From contig NC_068577.1 in NCBI RefSeq assembly GCF_025698545.1, forward strand, positions 6,773,501-6,837,500: a DNA stretch of 64,000 bases, given 5' to 3'. This document shows, piece after piece, positions 37,403 to 47,778 of this stretch. A program made the position numbers and the translations under genes. The notes under the pieces are model-generated. The model did not search any database. It was given only the letters and a program-made list of their open reading frames with translations, and was not told where the DNA came from. The DNA is from Gossypium raimondii. Lineage: Eukaryota; Streptophyta; Magnoliopsida; Malvales; Malvaceae. The stretch's first letter is position 1, and every line of letters begins with the position of its first letter.

Positions 37403-38480
37403 GTTAGGCGAGGTAGATGAAGGTAGAAAAATGGGCGTATTGGAGGTATAGGTGGATTGTTATGGGATTTAATAGAGTTTGGCAGAATCATGGAGTGGTT
37501 ATCTATTGGATCGCTAGAGTGACATTGTGACGACAGTCTATCAACTATGACAACAAATAAAGTCCACCAGGACAGTAAACATGATATCATATTATGTAAG
37601 ACCATAGCTAGGACAGTAAACATGATATCATATTATGTAAGACCATAGCTGAGCTATGGCAACAAATGAAGTCTGCCAGACGATGGACCAGGAAGTTGAT
37701 AGGGCACAAAAAGGGAAATGACTATATGCCTCGTGTGACAAGTAGCATAATAGGATGATTGTGGCACGTCTGAGAATACGAGCAAATAGGATAGTAAGAG
37801 AATCCACCAAACTAAGAAGAGAAGAAAAGCGGGTAGAAGTGTTTGAGAATACAGATAAGCCTGTTATAATGGGATCTGCCAAATGTCGACAGTGAGAGGA
37901 AGTAGTATAAGTGGCCTTATCGCTACATATAGGGAAAGAATGGGTATTTCTTACGGAGACACTCTTGAACAAGTATCCACTAGAGATGTTGTGAAATCTT
38001 CCGCTAAGAATCATTTTGAGGTGATGGTCACGCAAACTGTCTAATTGGTAAATTTTGCTAGAGATCTACAGAGAAAGAGGATGTTAGGTTAAAACTTTGT
38101 AACGTAGAAAGTCCGTGAAGACAATCAAATGAGGAAGTCCGCGGAGAACTACTTTAAGTGGAAAGTTTGTCGAAAACTAGCGGAAGAAATAGAAGTCCAA
38201 CAGGGATGACCATGTATGACTACCAAAGGTGGAGATCGCTAAGGGATACCAGAGTAGGCATTAGTCCGCTAAGAATTATCTATTAACTATAATATCTTAA
38301 TAGGTTAGACTAAGGTGACTAAATACTTTGGGGTTACAATTCGGTTATAAGTCTGGTAAGAAAAATGAAGGGTGTTGATTCAGTTAGCCAAGTATCATAT
38401 TCAAGTCTGCGAAAGAAGAATTTAAAATGAGACCTTATTCTTGAAAGGGATCAAGCATAGGTTCAAATTTAGCCAAGTAT
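37403..38480. other. Degenerate retroelement DNA with short GTCCGC-type repeats
   Basis: No coherent ORF. Repeated AAGTCCGC/AAGTCTGC words (37670-38280) suggest the interior or LTR of an old retroelement. Contains a perfect 41-bp tandem duplication (37569-37650). Confidence 0.45.
37569..37650. repeat. Perfect 41-bp tandem duplication
   Basis: Units 37569-37609 and 37610-37650 are identical, beginning AGGACAGTAAACATGATATC. Exact identity indicates a recent duplication. Confidence 0.95.
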
Positions 38481-38760
38481 TATTTCGCTTCTTGGTTGTT
38501 ATTTGTTTATTTTCGTGATTTGTTCTTTGTTGTGTTCGTTAATTAATTAATTTAGTTAATTTTAGTTTTTAATCAATCACTTGATTTATTCGATTAAATA
38601 ATAGAAAGACAGTAATTACTAGTACTTTTAGTCTTTGTGGGAATGATATTTTTACTCATTGTAGTTATACTATTTATTGATAGGTGTACTTGCCTTAGTC
38701 AAATTTTTAGTTGGTTCACGACGCATCAATTGGCTCATATATTTCAAGTGTGACACCCAA
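38480..38760 (+). mobile_element. 3' end of an old gypsy-type LTR
   Basis: The run CTTTGTGGGAATGATATTTT, then GGTGTACTTGCCTTAGTC and AAATTTTTAG, resembles the end of many plant gypsy LTRs that precede a TGGCGCC-type primer-binding site. The PBS itself is not preserved (TTAGTTGGTTCACGACGCA). Confidence 0.4.
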
Positions 38761-38929
38761 TTCAAATTCCCAAATTGGTTTTAAGAATGGTGAAACTAGT
38801 ACGGACCATCTTCTTTAGATATCCTACCAAAACAATTTTAAATTTTATGACCCAAGTTTTTTGACAAGTTCCAGCCAAAACCAGACTAGACCAAAAACAC
38901 ATATACAAAATAATTCATTTTTTTCTCAA

Positions 38930-39303
38930 AATTGTGTATTTCTTGGATTGCTTTCTGGAATTATGTTTATGAACAAGATCAATACATGAGAATCCTATTG
39001 TTAGTTCGAAACTTCAGAATGAAATGGTGGGACAAATTGAATGATGAAAAATATGATTCCAAATATTTGAATTTTTTTCAACAAAAACTCAAGATTATGC
39101 AAGTTCGCTACCATGGACCAAACCATTGCAAGTTTTCTTCAAACCAAATTGGTTGTTAGCACATTGTTGGCTTAGGCCAAAACCAAAAAGGAATATAAAA
39201 AGCTTATGGCTGAAATACTCAACTCAATGGATTTTGACGCAGAAATAAGAAATCTTCAACATCTTCAATCAAAATAGTGGATCTTGCAAATGACACCACA
39301 ACA
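38930..39303 (+). pseudogene. Retroelement or pararetrovirus-like coding fragment
   Basis: A short frame (38932-39159) contains a NFRMKWWDKLND block with the paired tryptophans seen near the ends of some retroelement and caulimovirid polyproteins. Decayed frames continue to 39303 and resume after the hAT insertion at 40484 with repeated DSL/KGED-like residues up to about 40600. A TATA-type promoter follows at 40827. Family assignment is uncertain and several stops make it non-functional. Confidence 0.35.
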
Positions 39304-39311
39304 GTGACAAT

Positions 39312-40475
39312 CAGGGATTCAAATAGCGGGCCGATATCAGAATAGCGGCCGTTATATAGCGGTAGCGGCACCGTCCGAAACCGTTTTTGCTGAAAATAGC
39401 GGTGTGAAGCGGAGTCACACCAATAGCGGTGGGTCGCGGCTGCAACTTAACGGGTAACGGCCAATTGCGGCAATAACGGGCCGCTATTCCCATTATTTTC
39501 CGTTACAAGAAATTAAAAAAAGTCATCCTCAAACAAAAATCGATGTAAACATGTTGAAAACAAAAGGAATATATTCCCTACCGCAAAGTGCAAAATCGAG
39601 AGCTTTCAATAATAAAAAAGTAAAAAGAAGTCAAAGAAACAAAAAAGTAATCAAAACTCAAAAGCAATAGAAAAGAAATATGAAATTGCTTATATATGGG
39701 CAAACAACAAGCAGATGAAAGCAAGGAGCCGAGCCGATCGCCGAGGACTTGAATCTGAAAAGCAAACCCATCTATTTCCTCTTCGAAGTACTTCTAGGTT
39801 TCTTCCAGTTCTTTCTCAGCCCTTCTAAGTTCTAAGCCAGTATTCCTTTACCTGGTTTTTCACACTTTCAAGTTTCAACAGCAGTAGAGATTCGGCCATT
39901 TTTGTTGATAGTCTTGGAGCCTTGGAGGCTACTGGTTAGGGTTAGGGAATAGAAAGAATCGTTTCATTTTCTTTTAATTTTTCTGTTTTTGTTTTGGTTT
40001 GTGGCTTTATTGGCAATTGGCATGCTGCTCTGTTTTGTTTCTTCTTTGACTCTTGTTTTACTCATTAATTAGGGGCAGCCACCGTCCATTTTAACCACTA
40101 GAAAATAGGCATGTAAATTGTGCTTTTATCCACCTGTCCATTGTTAAAAATTGTTTTAAAATAATTATTTGAAAATTTCTTTATTAAATTTAAAAATATA
40201 TATATATTAATATGACATGGACTTTATATATAAAGTTGTGTTCTCATATCATATTAATAAAAATTTATAAGTGCTAGAAAACACTCTAAAAATCATTAAA
40301 AGTGAATTTTTATAATTATAATTATAATTACTATGTTTTACAATAAGTTGTACGAATTTGAAAAAAATTTACGATCGCGATACCCGCAGTGACTGCAATA
40401 GCGTCCGTTATGTCCGCGACCGCGACAAACGCGACGCGGCCGAAAACGCGACCGCGACCGCAATTTAAATCCCTG
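39312..40475. mobile_element. Non-autonomous hAT element, 1164 bp, TSD GTGACAAT
   Basis: The terminal inverted repeats are CAGGGATTCAAATAGCGG on the left and CAGGGATTTAAATTGCGG read from the right, flanked by a perfect 8-bp target duplication GTGACAAT (39304-39311 and 40476-40483). Subterminal zones are full of AGCGG (39330-39480) and GCGAC/GCGGT words (40374-40460), as in Ac-like hAT elements. The interior has no transposase ORF, so it depends on an autonomous relative. It sits inside the retroelement-like fragment. Confidence 0.93.
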
Positions 40476-40489
40476 GTGACAATCACGAA

Positions 40490-41050
40490 AACCAGAAAAA
40501 AAAAAGGTTGCAACCTTCAAAGATTCACTAGAAAAAAATAAGGAGATGAACATGAGTGATTCTCTGCAAATAAAAGGTGAAGATAAACATGAGTAGTTCT
40601 TTGCAAAAAAAAGACGAAGATGACAGATGTGATTCTCTGTAAACAAAAGACAGAGATGAATTGTAAAGATTCACTACAAAGAAAAAACGACCTACAAAAG
40701 TTTTGTAATTCAGAGAATATAATCTCTGCAGTTGTAATAATAGTCTTCAAAATAATAATTGTATAGGAAGAGAAAAATAATGTATAGGATTAGATTCCCC
40801 AAGAAAGACAATGTAATGAGGTAAGAGCCTCTATAAAAGGCTCTCAATTTAGTAATGAAAGACACGACTCCAAATACGACACAAAATAGAACTCCAGATC
40901 ATCGGAACTCCAAATACGACTCCAAAATTTTCAAAAAAATTTAGTTTTTGTTTACAAATTTAAATTTTCAAAAAATTAAATTTCAAAATTTTACTTCCAT
41001 TCACTTCTATCTAATCCTCAGATCATCAGAACTCGTTTAGTATATTTTAA
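40490..41050 (+). mobile_element. Retroelement/pararetrovirus-like promoter region, copy 2 (plus)
   Basis: TATA segment CTCTATAAAAGGCTCTCAAT at about 40830-40850, followed by TTTAGTAATGAAAGACACGA. Counterpart of 28573-29170 in opposite orientation. The left part has short repeats (GATTCTCTGCAAATAAAAG and variants, 40550-40660). It follows a decayed coding fragment in the same strand, so the order is coding end, promoter, leader. Confidence 0.5.
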
Positions 41051-41072
41051 CAAGAAAATCAAATATGGTGTT

Positions 41073-42474
41073 TGTCGAAACCATTTTTTTGAAATTTGAA
41101 AAATGGGTATCGATTTTTGAAAATGGAAATGGAGTCGCCATCGATCCTTTATTGGGTGTGATCGGGTCACCTTAAAAATATTTTTTAGGGTCTGCGAATT
41201 TTAAAAAAATAGGTCCGGGAGTTGGTTACGCACGAGGAAGAGTTAGCACCCTCGTGACGTCCAAAATTGGTACCGAATTGATTATTTAATGTCTTAATAT
41301 CGAAATTTTGTAAATATTTTAAAATACGGTCATTTAAAAAGAAAATTCAAATGAAGTGAATTGGGTGATAAGACTCACCTATTCCAAAGAGATAGATTGC
41401 CACGCTCAGTAAGTTAGAGCGCGACAGTTTACTCTTCGAAATTAGGTTTGTCCTCTTTTAAAGAAGATCATGTGTTTTAAGAAGGATAGTTGATTTTTCA
41501 AGTCAATTTGGGAAACCCGAACCCAGTAAGTTAGGGTTCAATTTCTCGAAATCCTTAAACATCACATATTGCCTTTGTTTTTGAAATCGAGATACCAAAA
41601 CGTCATATCCAATAAGTTAGGATTTAACATTCTGAAATCTTATGAATTTTATTTAAATACTTGTACGGCTTTAATAAAAATGAGCACTTGGTTGTCTAAT
41701 ATTATCGAGAAGAATCGAAGCCCAGTAAGTTAGGGCACGTTTCTCTCGGGAAAATAAACACCAAGCCCCCTTTTTTAGGATCGTAAAATAAAACGACTAA
41801 GAGCTTAAAAAAATAAACTTTCACAAAAAGGATATGATTAATCAATGACATACGTAATATAAAAGATGATAAAATTTAAACTTAAGCTAGTGACAATTAA
41901 ACTAATAAAGCAAATATTAGTATCAACTTTGATCATATTATACAAACATTCATAAACATTTAAGCAGCTCATACATTCATAATCGATAAAAATGAGACGA
42001 GAAAAGAACGATAACAACAAATAACACAAATATCTGATGCAAATTTAGTAAGGATATATAAAATATAATGAAGGATTTTAAAAACCCTAAAGAATAAAAC
42101 GCAGTAAAATAAAAGCAAAACAACTTGAAATTGATGTATACGCCTTAATTTATGTGAATAAAACCTAGTAGAATTAATAGTATATACCCAACAATAATAT
42201 GTACAAAAGTTAAATAAATAAAATGAAAATAACAAACTTAAAAGCAAAGCTTTTATGAAAAACATTTGAAGTTACTAACAGTATATTATTATACATGTAA
42301 GTATACTATTAAAATACTATATGTATATATAAAATATAAAGCATATTCGTCAGAAATTTGAATTTTTTTATACACAAATATACATGCGAGAATGAAAACA
42401 ACGAAAATGGATGTATAAATTATATTAAGAAGATCATGGAAATATTTATAAGATTAAGGAATGAATTCCTAGAA

Positions 42475-42526
<52 letters not shown>

Positions 42527-43727
42527 GATGAACTAATAGGACCTAGATTAGAAGTTAAATAAAATCTAAGGAAAAAATCAAAAAATAGAACAAAACGGTG
42601 GGTCAAAACGCGACGTGCGAATGACACGGGGACCAAAAGGGAAATATTCCCCATCCCCAAAACGCAACGTCTTTGCGCGGACCAAAATGGAACTAAAACA
42701 AAACGTGGGGCTAAATCAGAAAGAAAGAAAACGCCTGATTTGAAAATACTGGAAAAGGGAAGGGGCTGACCGCGCAAATATCCCTCCCAACACCAGAACA
42801 CGCGGATCTAATCGCTTGGGTCGGGTCAAGGCCTAAACGACACCGTTTCAGGGCCATTTAATCCGCCCGAACGGTGTCATTTCAATGATTCCCTTTAAAC
42901 CTACATTCAAATTGATATTACCCTAAACAGAACAAAAGAAAACTAAATGAAACGTAGTCCTTTCACTCCAGTCGCGCCATTCTACCGAAGACAGATCGGA
43001 AAAGGTCTCCGAACCCTCGCTCTTGCTCCGATTGCGACAGAGAGAACCGGGATTCGGCCCTAAGGTAAACCTTTTCCTTCTCCTTTTATTTTCTATTTCC
43101 CTCTTTTACAAATGTTTCATGAATACCAAGATAAAAAAAGAAAAAAACGAATAACAAATAGCAAAATAAAGATGAAAAAGAACCAAAAACCCAGAAAATC
43201 ACCTTTTGTGTTTTTCTTTTGTATTGATTTCGTAAGTTTTTTTATATTCTGATTACATCCTCGAAAATGATACAACTTTGGGGTTTTTATAACCCGAAAA
43301 TAAAATAAAATAAAATAAAAATCAATACAAAATTTTTTCTATTTTTTCTCTTATTTTCTTTTTTCTGCTTTTCTCTGTCGATTTTTGCCTCTTTTCGTTT
43401 TGTGGTCTGTTTTCTGCTGCGCTTTGTGCGTCTCTTGCAGGTACGGAGAGCAGAGTCAGGTGCGTAGGGAGGTGGGTGGCGCGGCTCGGCTCGGAGGCGG
43501 CTGAGGCTTGGCACGAGCGAACGAGGAGAGCCGCTGCGGCGCTGAGGCGTACGGCTAGGGTTCCAAGGGCTATCGGGCTGGTTACTTGGGCTTCTATAAT
43601 CGGGCTTAGGGACATGGGCCATTGTAAAAATTGGGCTTATTAGTTTTGTAATCTGGACACTATGGTTTTTTGGACTATTTTTATTTTATTATTTTATTAT
43701 AGGACCGGGCAATATTGGGCCATTACA
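41073..43727 (+). mobile_element. Solo LTR, family A, 2655 bp, TSD GTGTT
   Basis: Starts TGTCGAAACCATTTTTTTG and ends GGGCCATTACA; perfect target duplication GTGTT at 41068-41072 and 43728-43732. Shares all family landmarks: GGAGTCGCCATC, CACCCTCGTGACGTCC, four GTTAGGG-type units (41405-41735), paired motifs AAACGACACCGTTTC and GAACGGTGTCATTTC (42835-42885), and an intron-like segment 43065-43440. A 42-bp (TA)n run lies at 42478-42519. Inserted into the retroelement-like region just after the promoter copy at 40490-41050. Confidence 0.92.
42478..42519. repeat. (TA)n microsatellite, about 21 units
   Basis: Longest TA run in the left two thirds of the window; inside the solo LTR. Confidence 0.9.
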
Positions 43728-43829
43728 GTGTTCAAATTGACTGGAAGTGTCACATATGCTTTAGTTCGACTTCATCTCAATCCTTCTTTTAACATCATTA
43801 TCAGTTTAGGCAAAAAATAAAAAAATATA

Positions 43830-44311
43830 TATAATGAGTTACTTAGCCTCCCAACTTTATAAAAATAAGTTATTTTAGCTTGCCATTTAATTTTTCTTTA
43901 ATTTAACTTTTAAACTTATGCTGTTTGTCAAATTATTCTAAAATGATAGAAAATTTAATATTTGTTAACTTTATTGATTTCATGGATTGCCACATTAACA
44001 ATTAATTAATTTTTAAATATAAAAATTTAAAAATATAAAAGTATTTGAAAAAGCATAAAATTATAAAAATATTTTTAATTTTTAAAATTTAATTAATTAC
44101 TAATGTAAAATAACTAATTACTAATGTAAAATAAAGTGTACTTCCACATGGGTGTCAGCAAAGTTAATGATGTTAATTTAATCTTTTTCATCCATTTTGG
44201 GATGATTTGATAAATAATAAGAGTTCAAGTGGCTAAAAGAAGCGAAAAAAATAAATGAAGGGCTAAAATAATTTCTTTTATAAAATTGGAGGGCTAAATA
44301 AGTCATTATAT
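43830..44311. mobile_element. MITE-like element with terminal inverted repeats
   Basis: Left end ATATAATGAGTTACTTAGCC and right end, on the opposite strand, ATATAATGACTTATTTAGCC; inverted similarity extends about 50 bp (TTATAAAA, TTATTTTAGC). Same family as 50001-50225. Exact target duplication not resolved (possibly TA). Confidence 0.75.
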
Positions 44312-45724
44312 CAAAAGAATAGATATAAAATAAAAAATTTTAATATTTTTAAGACTTTCTATAATTAAAATAAAATAAATAAAAATTCATTATTAAATAA
44401 TAAGTTGAGTTTTCAAGTTTCGATCCCTAATTAACTTATCAAAAGCCTTTACCGTTTGTTAAAAGAAAGAAAAAAAGAATTATTCTTAGCTGAATGCAAA
44501 TTTATTAAAGAAAGAATCGAATCTTATATTAAAAAGGAAAGGGAAAAAAAAGAATTTGGGTTCTTTTTATCGGATAATTGCGAATTGATGGCGTGAAATT
44601 CCTCAACAAATCGTCTTTTGGCGTCTCCCCTTCCCGCAACGATTAAGGTGTTTTTTTCTTCCAATTTTTAAGAAAAATTTATCTTTCAGTTTTGGTTTTC
44701 TGGGTTTCATGTTTATATGAATTTTCAAGCGGTTTTATTAGTAATTTCTCGAAAGAACTACTGTGATCGTTTCATTTATTTATTTTTTTCATTTTGTTTC
44801 ATGGGTGTTCAATTGATTGTGGATAATTGTAGTTTACTTCCGTTTACCTGATTTTCTCCCCTTTCTTATAATTAATTGAGAAATTCTTGTGAACTGTTGT
44901 TGAATTGTTGTAATTGGGAATTTGGGTTTTTCTTTTTTTGGTGATTACTTAAGTAGTAAATTCATAATATTTTCTTTCGCTATTATTCTGATTTTGGTTA
45001 ACATCTAGGGAGAAAAATCTTATGCACTTGCCTGAGTTAGCACAACATTGAGTCTAATTGGCTTTTATATCGGCAAAATTAAGAAATGGGGTACCATTTT
45101 TTATGGTCTCTGAGAGCTCTAAGAAGCTTAAGATGTTATTTGCTCATTCATTTTCACTGTTGTTGTACTTCAAATGGCACTCTTTCCTTCTGGGGTTGCT
45201 TGATGCTAGTGGTATAATAGGTTGCAATGGCAAATGCATTGAGAGAGATTGAAATCAGACCACTTTTATTGTGATAAATTAAGCTGAGAATTTTTTGCTG
45301 CCCTTAGTTATCTAATTTTAACTTGAGAATGATACTATTTCAATTCTCAGTTTTACGGAAAAAGAGGATCTCTTTTTGCTCATCTGCTTTCTTAGAAAAC
45401 TTTCCGATTGTACATAATTCGAGTTCCTTTGCACCTTATATAATTCGTAAAGGGGATGGTATCTTTCCCTTCTTTTGAGCTTCCATTCTACAGATGATAG
45501 TTAAATTCTAATTCTTTTTAGTTTGGTGGTTCAGATTATTTTTGGACGATCTTCCTTCAAATAGATCGTTTTACCTCAGATACGAGATAGAGTGCTGGCA
45601 GTTTAGAGCAGGTTCATGTAGAAAATTGGATATTTTCAGTGTTGGTTAAAATCTCTAGCCATCAAAGCTTGGGTAGATTTGCCTGGCATTGATATATTAA
45701 TATATTGCAAGCAGTAAGATATTA
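44312..45724 (+). promoter_or_regulatory. Promoter, 5' UTR and likely leader intron of the F-box/kelch gene
   Basis: No coding ORF. The stretch 44585-44640 has the composition of a plant 5' UTR exon and is followed by a donor-like AAG/GTGTTTTT at about 44648. Pyrimidine-rich DNA continues to acceptor-like sites near 45660-45710. A leader intron of about 1 kb is therefore plausible; the exact sites are not certain. Confidence 0.4.
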
Positions 45725-47161
45725 ATGGGGGCATTGTTAAGCCTAAATAGTTCTAGGACTGGAATGAGTGAGCCCTTTGATTCACGTGATGAAACATGCA
45801 AGAGGCAGAAGTTGTCATCATGTCTTTGTGAGGAGAACCCTAGATTGATTCCTAGCCTTCCTGATGAGATATCCTATCAGATTCTTGCCAGAATTCCAAG
45901 GATTAATTACTTAAATGTAAGGTTAGTGTCAAGGGCCTGGAAAGCTGCCATAATGAGTTCTGAACTTTTCAGTATAAGGAAAGAAATTGGAACAACAGAG
46001 GAATGGCTCTATTTGTTGACTAAGATTGAAGGTGACAAGCTTTTGTGGTATGGTTTGGACCCTTTGTCTAGAAGATGGCAGAGGTTGCCTCCAATGCCAA
46101 ATGTTGCTTTTGAAGATGAATCCAAGAAAGGTCTAGCTAGCCTTCGGATGTGGAACGTGGTGGGATCGAGCATAAAAATTGCGGATGTCATAAGGGGTTG
46201 GCTTGGGAGGAAGGATGGCTTGGACAGAATGCGATTCTGTGGGTGCTCCATTGGTGCTGTTGATGGCTGCCTCTATGTGTTAGGAGGATTCTCTAAAGCT
46301 TCAGCTTTGAGGTGTGTTTGGCAGTATAATCCAGTTCTAAACTCGTGGAGTGAAGTAAGTCCAATGTTGACTGGTAGAGCCTACTGTAAGACTGGTATCT
46401 TAAATAATAAGCTCTATGTTGTCGGAGGCGTTACTAGTCGTGGTGGATTAACTCCACTTCAGTCCGCTGAGGTATTTGATCCTCATACCAGTATATGGTC
46501 CCAAATACCGAGCATGCCATTTTCGAAAGCTCAGTTTCTACCTACTGCCTTTCTGGCTGATCTACTCAAACCCATCGCCACAGGTATGACATCATATAAG
46601 GGAAGGTTGTTTGTGCCTCAGAGTTTATATTGCTGGCCTTTTTTTGTCGATGTTGGAGGGGAAGTATACGATCCTGAACTAAATTCATGGGCTGAAATGC
46701 CAGTCGGCATGGGCAACGGTTGGCCTGCAAAACAGGCAGGAACAAAATTCAGTGTCATTGTGGGCGGTGAGTTGTATGCCCTTGATCCATCTAGTTCTCT
46801 TCAAAATGCTACCATCAAGGTATATGATTACCAAGACGATGCTTGGAAAGTTGTCGTAGGAGAGGTCCCCATTCCAAACTTCACAGATTTGGAGACTCCA
46901 TATTTGCTTGCCGGTTTACTAGGAAAGCTTCATGTAATTACTAAAGATTCCAACAACAATATCTCAGTCCTGCAAACTGATGTGCAAAACCATTTAACTT
47001 CACTACCATCAGCTTCGTCATCTTCACCAGTTAACTCCTCCAGTCTGCAGGCTGAGCCTGTGGAATCTGCTGCAGCATTCCAAATAAATCCCTGGAGGGT
47101 TATAGCGGCAAGGACGGCCGGATCTTCTGAACTAGTAAGTTGTCAAGCCCTTAATATCTAG
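45725..47161 (+). CDS. F-box/kelch-repeat protein (At1g22040-like), single exon
   Basis: 478 aa. Predicted substrate-receptor subunit of an SCF (Skp1-cullin-F-box) E3 ubiquitin ligase; the substrate is unknown. An F-box lies at about residues 40-87 (LIPSLPDEISYQILARIPRI, then VRLVSRAWKAA). The 90-125 segment EEWLYLL...WYGLDPLSRRWQRLPPMP is the usual start of the propeller in this group. Kelch units follow at about 176-222 (GAVDGCLYVLGGF), 223-275 (NNKLYVVGGV), 285-340 and 341-390 (GGELYALDP). The C-terminal tail ends in SSELVSCQALNI, also typical of the At1g22040 group. Start chosen at 45725 because MGALLSL matches the expected short N-terminus and no upstream in-frame ATG is better. Intact, with no introns in the coding part. 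Its 3' end faces the SERK-like gene. Confidence 0.93.
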   Translation: MGALLSLNSSRTGMSEPFDSRDETCKRQKLSSCLCEENPRLIPSLPDEISYQILARIPRINYLNVRLVSRAWKAAIMSSELFSIRKEIGTTEEWLYLLTKIEGDKLLWYGLDPLSRRWQRLPPMPNVAFEDESKKGLASLRMWNVVGSSIKIADVIRGWLGRKDGLDRMRFCGCSIGAVDGCLYVLGGFSKASALRCVWQYNPVLNSWSEVSPMLTGRAYCKTGILNNKLYVVGGVTSRGGLTPLQSAEVFDPHTSIWSQIPSMPFSKAQFLPTAFLADLLKPIATGMTSYKGRLFVPQSLYCWPFFVDVGGEVYDPELNSWAEMPVGMGNGWPAKQAGTKFSVIVGGELYALDPSSSLQNATIKVYDYQDDAWKVVVGEVPIPNFTDLETPYLLAGLLGKLHVITKDSNNNISVLQTDVQNHLTSLPSASSSSPVNSSSLQAEPVESAAAFQINPWRVIAARTAGSSELVSCQALNI

Positions 47162-47778
47162 TTCCATCATCAGCATACATAGGAATCTGATTTAGCATTA
47201 ACTTTCTAAGTATTGGTTAACACAATACTCTATTGTATGTCTATTGCACTTGATTATTTTACCAGAAGTATCGATATTATATACTTGTATATAATGTAAA
47301 GAAATGAAATTCTCCAAATATACTTGTTTTTATAGACTTGTTGAATTGGCTAATTTTCTAATCTCAAGGAACAGTACTGTTATCTCCATATGAGCTTTCT
47401 TCTGAGAATTACATTTACCATGCTATCTACCTACCATTTTTTAATTTTAATTCTTGTTCTCCTTTATGTTTGGTTTTAAAGTGTATACTTTGCTGTTTAG
47501 AAACAGAGGAGATGTTGCTTTATTTTAGTATTCAAAAGCATAACAATGTCTGGTCTGGTCTGGTCTGGTCTGTATCTGTATTTGGCTTTAGATATTTTGA
47601 TAAATTAAAAAAGTGAATGTAAATTCAACAAAGTGCATATTTAAATTTGACATGTAATTACGATGACTGTGTAATTACACTGGACTCTTGAATATCTATC
47701 ATTATGCAAAACAGTAATTTAACTTTATATTAAATGTAATCACTAATCCAATTACACTAAAGGAAAGACGCTGTCGTT
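47162..47778. other. Convergent intergenic region with both 3' UTRs
   Basis: 617 bp between the F-box stop and the SERK-like stop. Contains the F-box 3' UTR (AT-rich, possible poly(A) signal AATGTAAAGAAATGAAA near 47293) and a (TCTGG)n microsatellite of about five units at 47549-47573. No kinase-coding sequence is present here. Confidence 0.6.

Noticed and set aside
41838..43622. Minus-strand ORFs of 63-111 codons in the third solo LTR
   Set aside because: Not conserved in the other two LTR copies; composition-driven open frames.
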